NCBI RefSeq assembly: GCF_029223185.1
Contig: NZ_JARHUG010000007.1
Span: forward strand, 124,001-188,000
Origin: Aliiglaciecola sp. CAU 1673
GTDB taxonomy: Bacteria; Pseudomonadota; Gammaproteobacteria; Enterobacterales; Alteromonadaceae
Length of the DNA stretch: 64,000 nt
Reading direction: 5' to 3'
Shown here: one piece after another, positions 1-9,740 of the stretch
Numbering within the stretch: position 1 is the first letter of the stretch
Layout of the letters: each line of letters begins with the position of its first letter
Notes under the pieces: generated by a model
The model's input: the letters and a program-made list of their open reading frames with translations, nothing else
What the model was told of the DNA's origin: nothing
The model's database searches: none
Position numbers and translations under genes: made by a program

Positions 1-154
1 TGGTGATTTGCATGCCTGCCGCGTCGTCAGCAGCGCTGTTGATACGCAAGCCTGACGACAAACGCTTAAATGCGGAATCCAACTGGCTGCCTGAATTAAG
101 CAGTTGGCGTTGAGCATTGAGCGAAGACACGTTGGTGTTGACAAATAAAGCCAT
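1..154 (-). CDS. Flagellin, N-terminal part only (cut by window edge)
   Basis: The first 51 codons of a third flagellin are visible; the rest lies left of the window. The translated end begins [18 protein letters not shown] and continues through the conserved helical D0/D1 segment ([16 protein letters not shown]), nearly identical to the flagellin at 2754-3680. A strong AGGAGG ribosome site precedes the ATG. It would be exported through the flagellar type III system and polymerise in the filament. Its sigma-28 promoter lies about 190 bases upstream, giving an unusually long leader. Confidence 0.93.
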   Translation of the reverse strand, partial: MALFVNTNVSSLNAQRQLLNSGSQLDSAFKRLSSGLRINSAADDAAGMQIT

Positions 155-300
155 GTTAGCCTCCTAAAATTTTCACTCACTCGGGTACTCCGTTTCGGAA
201 TCCACCCGACCAGCATCTTTAAGACAGGGGGAACCAATTCCCTGCCGGTATGATGATTCCGGGTTATTTCCTGAACCGAAACACCCCGGTGAAGCAATCG

Positions 301-318
301 AGCTCGTGTCCCAAACAC
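301..318 (+). repeat. Dispersed repeat copy A (AGCTCGTGTCCCAAACAC)
   Basis: This 18-base sequence is identical to positions 2687-2704. It starts with the heptamer AGCTCGT that is tandemly repeated 12 times at 18875-18958. It lies inside the transcribed leader of the first flagellin. Confidence 0.8.
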
Positions 319-341
319 AGGTTAGATTAGCCTCATATCTG

Positions 342-368
342 TTAACGGCACCGATTCCCGAAGCTTTA
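342..368 (-). promoter_or_regulatory. Sigma-28 (FliA) promoter of the edge-cut flagellin
   Basis: Read on the minus strand: TAAA, exactly 15 bases, then GCCGTTAA (consensus TAAA-N15-GCCGATAA; one mismatch). Spacing matches the other two flagellin promoters. The start codon is at 154, so the leader is about 180 bases. Confidence 0.75.
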
Positions 369-696
369 GGGCTGAATTTAAAATATTTTCGCCAAAAAAC
401 GTAAGAAGCTGATTTTATTCAATTTTTACTTATGAAAAATCTTCAGGCAATAGCGGCAAAGATTGCCGCCAGGGGACAGACAGAGGTCGATAATGGAGAC
501 TAAGCAATATCGCCGAAAGCTGAATGTCCCTTTACTAAATAAGAACAGGGCTTTTATGCAATAGGCTCAGATTTACCTGGAGCAAAGTGAAACGTTGGAG
601 GCAGGGCAATGGACCGAAGAACCGCCAAGTGCTTAATGCAGATGCACGGACGTTTTCTATCGCCAAAAATTTCGGCATACCGTTTATCTTGGACAT
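369..696. other. Gene-free stretch between flagellin genes
   Basis: No ORF with a plausible ribosome site and no recognisable RNA gene is seen between the first flagellin promoter and the terminator of the second flagellin. It is AT-rich near 369-440. Confidence 0.5.
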
Positions 697-719
697 AAAA
701 AAGCCCGCTTGCGCGGGCT
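697..719 (-). terminator. Rho-independent terminator after flagellin 747-1676
   Basis: On the minus strand AGCCCGC, loop GCAA, GCGGGCT is followed by a run of six T. It lies 28 bases past the flagellin stop codon, so this flagellin is a single-gene transcript. Confidence 0.9.
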
Positions 720-746
720 AATGAGCTAGTGCTCAGGAGGCGGTTA

Positions 747-1676
747 TTAACCTTGCAGTAGAGAAAGCGCGGCCTGTGGACGCTGATTGGCCTGAGACAG
801 AATAGTTGTACTGGCCTGCTGCAGAATCTGCGCTTTGGTCAGCGCTGCGGTCTCTGCCGCGAAGTCGGCATCACGAATACGTGATTGAGCAGCCGACAGG
901 TTCTCTGAAATATTTGATTGGTTACGGATGGTGGATGCAAAACGGTTCTGAACCGCACCCAACTCCGCACGCTTGCGGTCAAATACTTCAATCAGGGCGT
1001 CTACCGCGTTCATTGTTGACTGCGCGTTGGCCTGTGATGTTAACGAGAAGGCCGTTCTTGCTGCAAATACCGTTGCTGCACTGGCTTGTCCGGTTGTCGC
1101 CAAAGATCCTACGATACCTGATACTGCGGCTGCAATATCGCTCAACTTAAAGCTGGTGACGGAATATTCACTGTTATCAAAACCTTTCACCGATGTCATG
1201 GTGAAGCTGATAGTTTGGTTAGCATCGGCACCCACCTGGAAAGATGATGCATAAGTGCCGTCCAACAGTTTCTGTCCGCCAAAGGTAGTGTCGTTGGCGA
1301 TACGGTCGATTTCTGTCCACAGTTGATCAATTTCCTGAGCAATCGCCTGGCGATCCTTATCGGTGTTTGAACCGTTAGCTGCCTGAGCGGCCAGGGTACG
1401 AATACGCTGCAATGAGTTAGTGATTTCGTCCATTGCACCTTCGGCTGTTTGCGCCAAAGAAATACCGTCATTGGCGTTACGGTTGCCCTGATTCAGACCA
1501 TTTATCTGAGAAGTCAAACGGTCGCTGATTTGCAAACCGGCGGCATCGTCGGCAGCGCTATTGATCCGCAAACCTGAAGACAGACGCTTGAAGGCTGTAT
1601 CAAGCATTTGGCCTGAGCCCACCAGTTGACGTTGGGCGTTTAAAGCAGATACGTTGGTGTTTACATATAATGGCAT
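747..1676 (-). CDS. Flagellin (second copy)
   Basis: Filament subunit of 309 residues. The N-terminal D0/D1 helices (about 1-140, [14 protein letters not shown] and [17 protein letters not shown]) and C-terminal D1/D0 helices (about 215-309, ending [12 protein letters not shown]) are joined by a short middle region, so the variable D2/D3 domains are nearly absent. It starts MPLYVNT where the two neighbours start MALFVNT, and is the more divergent copy. It has its own sigma-28 promoter and terminator. Which fla/flg number it would carry in a named species cannot be told from sequence alone. Confidence 0.97.
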   Translation of the reverse strand: MPLYVNTNVSALNAQRQLVGSGQMLDTAFKRLSSGLRINSAADDAAGLQISDRLTSQINGLNQGNRNANDGISLAQTAEGAMDEITNSLQRIRTLAAQAANGSNTDKDRQAIAQEIDQLWTEIDRIANDTTFGGQKLLDGTYASSFQVGADANQTISFTMTSVKGFDNSEYSVTSFKLSDIAAAVSGIVGSLATTGQASAATVFAARTAFSLTSQANAQSTMNAVDALIEVFDRKRAELGAVQNRFASTIRNQSNISENLSAAQSRIRDADFAAETAALTKAQILQQASTTILSQANQRPQAALSLLQG

Positions 1677-1766
1677 GGCTAAGTTCTCCTAAGTTTCACT
1701 ATTAAGCTCTATTTCAGCCTCTTGTCAGGTCTGCTTTTTGTTTTTTTGTATCTCCTGACACCCTAT

Positions 1767-1793
1767 GTATCGCCAAACGAAAAAAAACCTTTA
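1767..1793 (-). promoter_or_regulatory. Sigma-28 promoter of flagellin 747-1676
   Basis: Minus strand: TAAA, 15 bases, GGCGATAC (two mismatches to GCCGATAA). The implied 5' leader is about 85 bases. Confidence 0.65.
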
Positions 1794-2679
1794 AGGATTT
1801 TTTTAAATTTCAAATTTAGATATAAATATCAATAAGTTACACAAATTAAAATTCAGATAAGATGCAGATAACTAATACATAAAAGCAGCACCAATCGCCT
1901 GCTTTTTTTTGCGTTAACATCAAATCGACATGGCTAGAGCAGCAAATTGGCTTGAAGCGACCATTTTCTTAGAAGAGCCGCATTATCGGCATATCTGAAT
2001 TTAACTTGAGCACTTTTTTGAAAATGCCTAATGAGTAAATCTTGGATTGGGAGACAGTACACAGACTGAAGTCCCGTTTTGCCCCTTTCCAGTATAAGCA
2101 ACTCTCAATCTGGGCATCCATCAGATACTCAAGCAGAGACCAAACGTACTTGCTCTTAAACTGACAACATAAATAGAGACGTAACACATAGGGTCTCATA
2201 ACAACCTAACCTCGCAATCTTCTGTACCGGGAAGGAGAGGCCTGTTTCAAACCTCATCACAGGCAGTGAAGAACAGATGCTGTTACAAGCCAACTCAGGC
2301 AATCGCTGCTAAGCCACAGTACTGTCCAGCATGGAAACGGTCTCTGCTGATTAGACACAAATCAATAATGAGAGAAGTTATACAGGCAAATAAAGAAGAA
2401 AATGACCGTATGCAAGCTTGTGCCCGAATCAAGTGAAATGGTTCACTGGCATGTAGCAGGGCGCAGCAGACTAACCACGTATTAACTGAAAAACTGTACA
2501 AAGCCTACTTCTTGCTATTGGGAATTCGCCAGAGCATGAAGGGTGGTGAGAATGTTTGCCAAGAGAAGATGTCGGAAAAAAAGGCTTAAAGTTGGAATGG
2601 TTGTTGCTTAAAATATAGCATGCGTTTTGCGCATATTTTGGGTCACTGAGCCTCTGGTGACTCAATCACTCTCCAGTGA
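1794..2679. other. Long gene-poor spacer between flagellin genes
   Basis: Almost 0.9 kb without a convincing gene. The longest reading frame with some ribosome-site support is 1969-2199 on the minus strand (76 residues, GAGG about 10 bases upstream, basic, five cysteines, no family recognised). No flagellin-like remnant could be read in any frame. Either this is decayed accessory DNA or it holds an unrecognised small RNA or peptide. Confidence 0.4.
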
Positions 2680-2704
2680 AGCTCGTAGCTCGTGTCCCAA
2701 ACAC
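2680..2704 (+). repeat. Dispersed repeat copy B with two AGCTCGT heptamers
   Basis: Two tandem AGCTCGT units (2680-2693) run into GTCCCAAACAC, reproducing the 18-base sequence at 301-318. It adjoins the hairpin downstream of flagellin 2754-3680. Confidence 0.8.
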
Positions 2705-2713
2705 TGGGGATTA

Positions 2714-2742
2714 GCGAAGGCGGTCTGAACCACCGCCTTCGC
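2714..2742 (-). terminator. Hairpin downstream of flagellin 2754-3680
   Basis: A perfect 11-base inverted repeat (GCGAAGGCGGT / ACCGCCTTCGC, 7-base loop) starts 12 bases past the stop codon. The minus-strand tail is TAATCCCC, not a T-run, so it may act as a 3' stabiliser rather than a classical terminator. Confidence 0.55.
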
Positions 2743-2753
2743 CTTTTACATTA

Positions 2754-3680
2754 TTATCCCAGCAGCGACAGGGCGGCCTGTGGACGCTGGTTGGCCTGCG
2801 CCAGAATAGTGGTGCTAGCCTGCTGCAGAATCTGCGCCTTAGTCAGAGCAGCTGTTTCGGCGGCGAAGTCAGCATCTTTAATGCGGGACTGAGCAGCAGA
2901 AAGGTTCTCGGCGATGTTTGACTGGTTACGAATGGTTGAGGCAAAACGGTTTTGCACCGCCCCCAATTCCGCACGCTTACGGTCAAACACTTCGATCATG
3001 GCATCAACAGCGTTCAGTGTAGACTGAGCGTTCGCCTGTGAGGTCAACGAGAATGCGGTTCTGGCACCGAATACTGTCGCCGCGCTGGCTTGGCCGGACG
3101 TGGACAAAGAACCAACGATACTGGAAACAGACGCAGCAATATCACTCAACTTAAAGCTGGTGACGGAGTTTTGACTACCGTCGAAACCTTTTATTGCGGT
3201 CATCGTGAAGCTGATGGTCTGGTTAGCGTCTGCCCCCACCTGGAAGCTGGCCCCATAGCTACCATCAAGCAGCTTCTGACCACCAAAGGTAGTGTCATTA
3301 GCGATTCGGTCTACTTCGGTCCACAGTTGGTCAATTTCCTGGGCGATTGCCTGACGATCCTTGTCGGTGTTAGAACCGTTAGCAGCCTGAGCAGCCAATG
3401 TACGGATACGCTGCAAGCTGTTAGTAACTTCATCCAGTGCACCTTCAGCAGTCTGTGCCAGAGAGATACCGTCGTTGGCGTTGCGGTTACCCTGGTTTAA
3501 ACCGTTGATCTGAGAGGTCAGACGATCGGTGATCTGCAAACCTGCAGCATCATCTGCTGCACTGTTGATCCGTAAACCGGAGGACAAGCGTTTAAATGCT
3601 GTATCCAGCTGAGAACCTGAACTGAGCAACTGACGCTGCGCGTTCAGGGATGAAACGTTAGTATTGACAAACAAGGCCAT
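2754..3680 (-). CDS. Flagellin (third copy)
   Basis: Filament subunit of 308 residues, very similar to the copies at 747-1676 and 1-154. It has the conserved D0/D1 start [18 protein letters not shown], the same short middle domain and the end [11 protein letters not shown]. It is nearest to flgL and is preceded by its own sigma-28 promoter, with a terminator ending the flgF-L transcript just upstream. Differences between copies cluster in the central part, about residues 140-200. Confidence 0.97.
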   Translation of the reverse strand: MALFVNTNVSSLNAQRQLLSSGSQLDTAFKRLSSGLRINSAADDAAGLQITDRLTSQINGLNQGNRNANDGISLAQTAEGALDEVTNSLQRIRTLAAQAANGSNTDKDRQAIAQEIDQLWTEVDRIANDTTFGGQKLLDGSYGASFQVGADANQTISFTMTAIKGFDGSQNSVTSFKLSDIAASVSSIVGSLSTSGQASAATVFGARTAFSLTSQANAQSTLNAVDAMIEVFDRKRAELGAVQNRFASTIRNQSNIAENLSAAQSRIKDADFAAETAALTKAQILQQASTTILAQANQRPQAALSLLG

Positions 3681-3802
3681 AATAGACTCCTACAAACACA
3701 TTCCAGCCAGCGCTGGTGACAGGCTCGCGCCCAATATTTAAAAACACTTTCAAAACAATCACTTCTGAACAAAGTCACTGTTCATGGTGTTCTCGCTTAT
3801 AG

Positions 3803-3829
3803 TTATCGACGCGCCTTGACCGTCCTTTA
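3803..3829 (-). promoter_or_regulatory. Sigma-28 promoter of flagellin 2754-3680
   Basis: Minus strand: TAAA, exactly 15 bases, GTCGATAA (one mismatch to consensus). It lies about 120 bases before the start codon. Confidence 0.8.
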
Positions 3830-3852
3830 GCAAGATTTTGCCGCTTGACAAC

Positions 3853-3875
3853 AAAAAGCGGCAATTATTTGCCGC
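3853..3875 (-). terminator. Rho-independent terminator of the flgFGHIJKL transcript
   Basis: Minus strand: GCGGCAA, 4-base loop, TTGCCGC followed by TTTTT. It sits between flgL and the promoter of the next flagellin, insulating the sigma-28 unit from the sigma-54 operon. Confidence 0.85.
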
Positions 3876-4000
3876 CGCAAGTATAAAAAAATCATAATTT
3901 TCATATAATTATGTTTTTTGATAATTTTTTAATCAGAGAAGAAAGTAGAGATTTGGAGACTTGGAGCTTAAATCTGATGAAAAAGACAAAAAAACAAAAC

Positions 4001-4022
4001 AAATCATAATATTTTATGATTT
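4001..4022 (-). other. AT-rich inverted repeat, possible additional terminator
   Basis: AAATCATAA, 4-base loop, TTATGATTT; on the minus strand it is followed by a T-rich tract (GTTTTGTTTTTTTG). It is nearer to flgL than the GC-rich terminator, but the stem is weak. Confidence 0.4.
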
Positions 4023-4171
4023 TTCCTAAAGTTTTCTTAGGGTTTGCCGATAGCTTGAGTTACGGCCAACTGCGCACAAATGTGCAGAAAAAACAGCGCT
4101 GAAAGAAGTCAGGAGTCTGTGAGTCAGACTCTATTAGTAAAGACAAATACGATTTAGGTAGAAACGCTGAG

Positions 4172-5398
4172 CTAGCGAATAAAATCAAACAGCGTCAACC
4201 CGGTAACACGGGAAAAGGTAGATTGTGCGGCCTGCAAAGCCGTTTCCTGTCGGGTAAGGTCTGACACTGCCTGTGCATAATCCACATCCTGAATATCCGA
4301 GCGTGTTGATTTGGTGGCTATCTCCAAATCAATGTTGGAGTTGTAGATAGAGTCCGCCACTCTGATACGTCCTCCAACCGAGGCTGTCGCGGCACCTAAC
4401 GCATTGGTTCCATTATCCATCCCAATCAACACATCATCCAAAGCATCAAGAAAAGCCTCGCTACTTAGCGAACTGTCCCTCAGTGCAACAAAAAAATCAT
4501 CCAGGGTCTGCGCCAAATTCTTCTTTTGGGGTGGGTCCAGTTGAAAGTCTACGGTATCACCGGGCCCACCTGTAATTTTGAATTCAATACCGTTGAAGGT
4601 AAAAGGTTCACCTGATGCAAAGTTGAAGGTACCCAAGTTAGCACCTGTTCCCACATTGGTAACTGTCACCTGATTACCGGCACCATTGATGGTAATGCGG
4701 AAATTATTGTTGGCCGGGGTCACCGCATCATAGTTATTTCGATGAAAGGCATCAAAAACCGGCTGAACCTCTATTGATGAACTGGAAGCCGCTGCAGTGC
4801 CGCCCGTGATGCTGGACTTCAGTCGGGCAAATACATCCTCAAACACGGTTTTACCTGAGTCATTTCCGTTTAACTTGACTGAGGAAGATAATTGGATTTG
4901 ATTAACCCCTTCATCTCCCTGGAAGAAATATTTATTGCCTGAAGCCGTGGGATCATAGACAAAAGCAGGAGACTTGGACTGAAAACCGGCAAAAATATAT
5001 TCACCGGAAGCATTTCTTGCATTCATCAGATCAAAGACTTCGTCGCGAATTTGCCCAATTTCAATACTGATGCCTTCCTTATCTTTGGCAGACATCACGC
5101 CATTACCGGCCTGTATTGCCAACTGCCTGGCGCGGGTAACAGCATCGTTAATATTGCGCATCACCGCTTCCTGCTGTTCCAACTTGCTCTTAAGCACATC
5201 GTTATTACGCTGGAACTGTGTAATTTGATCCAACTCTTCCGTCAGTCGGATAACCTTTGATGCCCCCACCGGATCATCAGAAGGACGCAACAGTTTCTTG
5301 CCCGATGCGAGACGTTGCTGGATATCGGAGAGATCACCTTGGTTGTCCAAAATGTTTTGGATACTGCGATCATAAAGCTGATTAGTTGAAATACGCAT
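4172..5398 (-). CDS. flgL: Flagellar hook-filament junction protein FlgL (HAP3)
   Basis: FlgL forms the outer of the two rings joining hook to filament. The 408-residue protein starts MRISTNQLYDRSIQNILDNQ, has the flagellin-like N-terminal helices (RLASGKKLLRPSDDPVGA) and ends with flagellin-type C-terminal helices (DYAQAVSDLTRQETALQAA). Its middle is shorter in identity to relatives than the ends, as usual. It is the last gene of the flgF-L unit, 16 bases after flgK. Confidence 0.97.
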   Translation of the reverse strand: MRISTNQLYDRSIQNILDNQGDLSDIQQRLASGKKLLRPSDDPVGASKVIRLTEELDQITQFQRNNDVLKSKLEQQEAVMRNINDAVTRARQLAIQAGNGVMSAKDKEGISIEIGQIRDEVFDLMNARNASGEYIFAGFQSKSPAFVYDPTASGNKYFFQGDEGVNQIQLSSSVKLNGNDSGKTVFEDVFARLKSSITGGTAAASSSSIEVQPVFDAFHRNNYDAVTPANNNFRITINGAGNQVTVTNVGTGANLGTFNFASGEPFTFNGIEFKITGGPGDTVDFQLDPPQKKNLAQTLDDFFVALRDSSLSSEAFLDALDDVLIGMDNGTNALGAATASVGGRIRVADSIYNSNIDLEIATKSTRSDIQDVDYAQAVSDLTRQETALQAAQSTFSRVTGLTLFDFIR

Positions 5399-5414
5399 CG
5401 CTGGCTATTACCCG

Positions 5415-7562
5415 TTATCTGACCACGCCCAATATAGTATCGAATATATTTTGGGCCGCCGACAAGATCCTTGCAGAGGCACTATAGGCCTGTTGGAACC
5501 TGACCAAGTTTGCCGCTTCTTCATCCAAGCTCACTCCAGAAATGGAGTTAAACCAATCTTCTGACTGGGTTTTCATGGCGGTGGCGGCCTGTACATTTAT
5601 ATCGGCCGTTGCCGATTTTTCTCCAACGGAACTCACTAAGTTTCCGTAAGCCCCATGGAAAGTGGTGCCATTCTGGTTACTAAAGCCGGTACTGACGTCG
5701 CGACGAATGGTATTGGCATCCTGTAATCCAGCCAGTTCAAGGCCGTTTCGGTTGTCATCCACACCATTAGTGTTATAGCTGATGGTGAAAGTGTCACCTG
5801 CCTTAGGCACCCCTTTTAGGCTGATATCATAGCCAGGGTAGTCCGTTAGTGCCGAGAAACCTGCAGGCCAGGCCGGACCAGCACCGCTAGCCTGTCCTTG
5901 TGCCAGCAGGTTATTCAGGTTGGGCGGATTGGTCACCGTGGTAATCACCGTGCCTGCGCTGTCACGTACTTCAAACACATTGGAAGCTGTAAAAACGATT
6001 TGTGTTGGAGCGCCCAAACCCGGCACCGGTGAGGCACCTGGACCATGGATACCACCCGCACCATTAAAAGCAGAGGCTTGGTTGGTCGCAAAAGCGTTGT
6101 CTACGGTCGTGTTAGTGACTGAAGTGGACAAAACACTGGCAGATCCGAGGTTGGTGATAGCGCCCTCGCCCTTGATGGGAGAAGCGAAAGCCAAATCTTC
6201 ACCACGCACAATGGCGGTGGCTATTTGCCCTGCACTCTGGCGGGTAGGCTGTAGTAAGAAAGCGTCTCCCACGGCATAGCCCGCGCCATCGGGAAACTCA
6301 AGTTCTAAACCATCGAGTATCGGTGCAAAAGTGCCGCTGGCAGCCGTTAAACCGGCAAAGTTTTGTGTAATTGGTGCGCCGTTGACATCCAACGATGGCG
6401 TGCCATCTGGATTCAGTAGATCAACGGTGACATCCACGCTATTGGGGACACCGGCGTTAACGGCGGTAATAGTAACACGGTAGTCTGAAGTGCTAAGTTG
6501 CTCGGCATTTCCAGCCTCGACCCTGCCATTCATACGCAGCGTTGCCGAGGAGTTGGCGGCATAGTTCAATCCAGCGGTAGTGGGCAATTGAAAAATGTCA
6601 GCGCCAAGCTGGCCATCCAAATCCATGCCAAGACGATTCTGCTCATTCATTGAGTCGGCAAAGGCCAGCGCCATTTGCCCTAACTGCCTTTGACTGGGTG
6701 CGAGCACTTGATCCCGAAAAGCAAACAATGCTCCCATTTTCCCACCCAAGGTGGTTTGTGCCACATTCACAGTGGTGGGTTTGCCAGCACTGACAAGGCT
6801 CAAGGTTTTGCGGGTAATATCCGGATCGCCATTGACTTGAAAAACGTTGAAACGACCACTTTCCAACACCAAGGATTGGCCAGAGGTTAAATTCACTAAG
6901 GTCGTGCCATCGTCCAGATTGCGTGTTTCAATAGAGGCAATTTCTGCCAATTTCATGATCGCTTTATCGCGCTGGTTCTTTAGCGCGCCAGGCTCTTCAA
7001 AAGCGTTGGAAAAACGGGTCTCGCGGATTTGCGTATTGAGATCGGCAATACTCTTAATCAGATCATTGGCTTCCCGTGTGACACTCTCCAGCTCAGTGTT
7101 AAGCTCTTTTTCGGTGACATCCATGTAGCGTGACAAGCTGGATACACGCTCCAACATGGAGTTGGCTTCACCTATCACCAAGTTTCTTGCGGCCACATTA
7201 CTGGGTTCATCGATAGCCGTTTGCAGTGAGGCAAAGTATCGGCTTAAGCTACCTGAGATACTGTTAGACTCGCTGGCCAGCACATTGTCCATCTGGAAGA
7301 TACGCTGGTAGAAAGTTTCCGCTTCGGCCAATTTGGTGGTATCACGGCGAAACTGATTCTGTGCAAAAACATTAAGCACCCGCTCAGTGTAGCCCTTGCC
7401 TACGCCTCCACTTAACTCATCAACAAAATTGGTGCGCTCACGGACATAACCTTCAGTGTTAACGTTGGCTATATTATGGCTGGTTGTCTGCAGCAGCCGA
7501 TTGTGAGCTTGCACCCCGCTGGTCGCGATTGAGAAGAGATCTGCAGTTCTGGTAATAGCCAT
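5415..7562 (-). CDS. flgK: Flagellar hook-associated protein FlgK (HAP1)
   Basis: FlgK forms the first junction ring on the hook tip. The 715-residue protein has the rod/hook-type N-terminal motif (ATSGVQAHNRLLQTTSHNIANVNTEGY) and a C-terminal helical end (VSLDEEAANLVRFQQAYSASARIL) shared by the axial family. At 715 residues it is longer than the enterobacterial protein (about 550); the extra length is in a Gly/Ala/Asn-rich central surface domain. It is followed by flgL and preceded by flgJ. Confidence 0.97.
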   Translation of the reverse strand: MAITRTADLFSIATSGVQAHNRLLQTTSHNIANVNTEGYVRERTNFVDELSGGVGKGYTERVLNVFAQNQFRRDTTKLAEAETFYQRIFQMDNVLASESNSISGSLSRYFASLQTAIDEPSNVAARNLVIGEANSMLERVSSLSRYMDVTEKELNTELESVTREANDLIKSIADLNTQIRETRFSNAFEEPGALKNQRDKAIMKLAEIASIETRNLDDGTTLVNLTSGQSLVLESGRFNVFQVNGDPDITRKTLSLVSAGKPTTVNVAQTTLGGKMGALFAFRDQVLAPSQRQLGQMALAFADSMNEQNRLGMDLDGQLGADIFQLPTTAGLNYAANSSATLRMNGRVEAGNAEQLSTSDYRVTITAVNAGVPNSVDVTVDLLNPDGTPSLDVNGAPITQNFAGLTAASGTFAPILDGLELEFPDGAGYAVGDAFLLQPTRQSAGQIATAIVRGEDLAFASPIKGEGAITNLGSASVLSTSVTNTTVDNAFATNQASAFNGAGGIHGPGASPVPGLGAPTQIVFTASNVFEVRDSAGTVITTVTNPPNLNNLLAQGQASGAGPAWPAGFSALTDYPGYDISLKGVPKAGDTFTISYNTNGVDDNRNGLELAGLQDANTIRRDVSTGFSNQNGTTFHGAYGNLVSSVGEKSATADINVQAATAMKTQSEDWFNSISGVSLDEEAANLVRFQQAYSASARILSAAQNIFDTILGVVR

Positions 7563-7613
7563 AGCTTATTTGTCTCAATATACCCTGGACAGGCGCCGCT
7601 GTTTTTGGAGCCG

Positions 7614-8615
7614 TTATTCTGAAGCCGATGGAGCTGAGAACAGTTCAGCCTGATCGCCTTGCGGATTACCCTGCATAAATCGTGCAAATGTTTCACTGTT
7701 CAGCACACTCAAGACCTTCTTGGCATAGAGAGGGTCGGTCGCATAGCCCGCTTTTTGCAGCGCATCGAAGTAGGCGCTACTATCACCAGCATTGTCCAAT
7801 GCCTGCTGATACCTCGGGTTTTCCTTTACAAAAGACACATAGTCACGCATGGATTCTGTAAAGGAGGGATAAGCACGAAACGGTGCCTTTTCGGTCCTGG
7901 CGATACCGTCTTCATATTCGAGGGTGTTAACCACGGCTTTGTCCCCCTGCCATCGCTTATCGGCCTTGATGCCGAAAAGATTATGGCTGTTACTGCCGTC
8001 AGTCATATGGATCATCTTTTGTCCCCACCCCGTCTCCAGCGCAGCCTGCGCCACCAAAGCTCTGGCATCAATTCCAAGTTCCTTAGCCACTTTCTCGGCA
8101 TGGGGCAGTAATTGGCTGACGAATTCCTCGGGACTGTCAAAAGCTGCCTGCTTGTTGGCAGGCATTGTTTTAGGCCCTAACACAAAATCTTGCGCAGAAG
8201 CCGTTTGCTGAGCTCTTTTACGATTGATAGATGACAAATTTGCATCGTTGCGTAAAACCGATGCCGGACGAAAATTCTCTATATCCTGCCCTAGCTGCTG
8301 GACAATGATGTCGGCCAATCCAATACTGCCATTGGCAGCCAGATCGCTGGCCATCTGCTGATCGTGCATGTCTCGGTAGAATTTCACCTGCTCTGAGTTA
8401 AACGGGCTATCGCTGTCCGAGAGCACATCGGAGGCGGCGCGCATGGACTTAAGCATCATGCGCACAAAAATTCCCTCGAACTGTTTGGCGGCCTCATGCA
8501 AAGCTTCTTTATCGCCAGCTTTGGCCGCTTTTCGCAAGCTGTCGAGACCTTGCACATCATGCACATTACGCGCTTGATGTAACTGGTCCTGAACTTTTAA
8601 GTCGAGGTTTTCCAT
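7614..8615 (-). CDS. flgJ: Flagellar rod assembly protein / peptidoglycan hydrolase FlgJ
   Basis: Two-domain FlgJ of 333 residues. The N-terminal rod-capping domain (about 20-110) contains AAKQFEGIFVRMMLKSMR. The C-terminal glucosaminidase domain (about 165-315) contains ALVAQAALETGWGQ, with the catalytic glutamate, and GIKADKRWQG. It opens the peptidoglycan locally so the rod can pass. It starts 4 bases after flgI with only a weak ribosome site, suggesting translational coupling. Confidence 0.96.
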   Translation of the reverse strand: MENLDLKVQDQLHQARNVHDVQGLDSLRKAAKAGDKEALHEAAKQFEGIFVRMMLKSMRAASDVLSDSDSPFNSEQVKFYRDMHDQQMASDLAANGSIGLADIIVQQLGQDIENFRPASVLRNDANLSSINRKRAQQTASAQDFVLGPKTMPANKQAAFDSPEEFVSQLLPHAEKVAKELGIDARALVAQAALETGWGQKMIHMTDGSNSHNLFGIKADKRWQGDKAVVNTLEYEDGIARTEKAPFRAYPSFTESMRDYVSFVKENPRYQQALDNAGDSSAYFDALQKAGYATDPLYAKKVLSVLNSETFARFMQGNPQGDQAELFSAPSASE

Positions 8616-8619
8616 GATC

Positions 8620-9732
8620 TTAAATTACAACCAATTGACCTTGCAGCGCACCGGCCTGACGAAGCGCCTCCAGTATCGCCATTAAGTCGCCAGGTGCAGC
8701 ACCGACTTCATTCACCGCGCGTACTAACTGATCCAATGTCACGCCGGGATTAAAGGTAAACATACGGCTGTCATCGAGATTCACGTCCACCACCGATTGC
8801 GTCGTTACTACCGTCTCACCTTCAGCCAATACTCCCGGTTGTGACACCTGCTGGTTTTCGGTAATGGTGACGGTCAAACCGCCATGGGTAACGGCAGCAG
8901 GCAACAAGCGTACATCTTTGCCTACTACAATAGTGCCGGTGCGGCTGTTGATAATGATCTTGGCCGGTGCATCTGCCGGCTCAAAGGTGAAATTCTCTAA
9001 TGTCGCCAGGAAGTTTACTCGCTGACCCACTTCGCGGGGCGCAGACACTCTCACTGATGCAGCGTCAATAGGGGTAGCAATGGTAATGCCCTTGGCTGGA
9101 TCAGCGCCCAAATGAGCATTGATGGCATCTGCCAGATTACGGGCGGTGGAGAAATCTGGATAGTGCAGATTCAGGGTCAGGAAATCGTTCTGCATCAGAC
9201 CGCTTTGCACCGTTCTCTCAACAATCGCACCATTGGCAATGGTGCCCACAGTGGGTGTATTGGAGACGATTTTGGAGCCATCTGCGCCTTCTGCACCAAA
9301 GCCACTAACCACCAGGCTACCTTGCGCCACGGCATACACATTGCCGTCCAAGCCTTTAAGGAAGGTCTGTAACAAGGTGCCGCCACGCAAACTACCGGCC
9401 TCCCCAATGGAAGACACTGTCACATCTATCGTTTGGCCAGGTTTAACGAAAGGCGGCAACTCAGCATGCACGGCAACCGCTGCCACGTTTTTGATTTTTG
9501 GCTTTAAGGTGCTGGGCAACATAATGCCAAAGTTAGACAGCATGGTGCGAAAGCTTTGTTCGGTAAAGGGGCTTTGTTCCCCGGTACCTGGCAACCCCAC
9601 CACCAAACCATATCCCACCAGTTGGTTGCTTCGCACACCCTGGATAGACACAAGATCTTTGATGCGCTGCGCCGCTTGTAACGGTGCAGTCATCCCTATC
9701 AACAACATTAAAAACAGGGAAATAACACGCAT
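8620..9732 (-). CDS. flgI: Flagellar P-ring protein FlgI
   Basis: The periplasmic P-ring is built from FlgI, chaperoned by FlgA. The ATG at 9732 is chosen because AGGAGG lies 4 bases upstream and the protein then begins with a clean signal peptide ([13 protein letters not shown]...LQA). Family motifs include [25 protein letters not shown]-type sequence after the signal and the conserved C-terminal [18 protein letters not shown]. Length about 370 residues, normal for FlgI. Only 8 bases separate it from flgH. Confidence 0.96.
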   Translation of the reverse strand: MRVISLFLMLLIGMTAPLQAAQRIKDLVSIQGVRSNQLVGYGLVVGLPGTGEQSPFTEQSFRTMLSNFGIMLPSTLKPKIKNVAAVAVHAELPPFVKPGQTIDVTVSSIGEAGSLRGGTLLQTFLKGLDGNVYAVAQGSLVVSGFGAEGADGSKIVSNTPTVGTIANGAIVERTVQSGLMQNDFLTLNLHYPDFSTARNLADAINAHLGADPAKGITIATPIDAASVRVSAPREVGQRVNFLATLENFTFEPADAPAKIIINSRTGTIVVGKDVRLLPAAVTHGGLTVTITENQQVSQPGVLAEGETVVTTQSVVDVNLDDSRMFTFNPGVTLDQLVRAVNEVGAAPGDLMAILEALRQAGALQGQLVVI

Positions 9733-9740
9733 AATGCCTC

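Noticed and set aside
1969-2199. 76-residue minus-strand reading frame between flagellins
   Set aside because: Only a weak ribosome site; no family and no conservation evidence; described as part of the spacer.
3090-3500. 136-residue plus-strand frame in the flagellin gene
   Set aside because: Codon shadow of the highly biased flagellin coding sequence.
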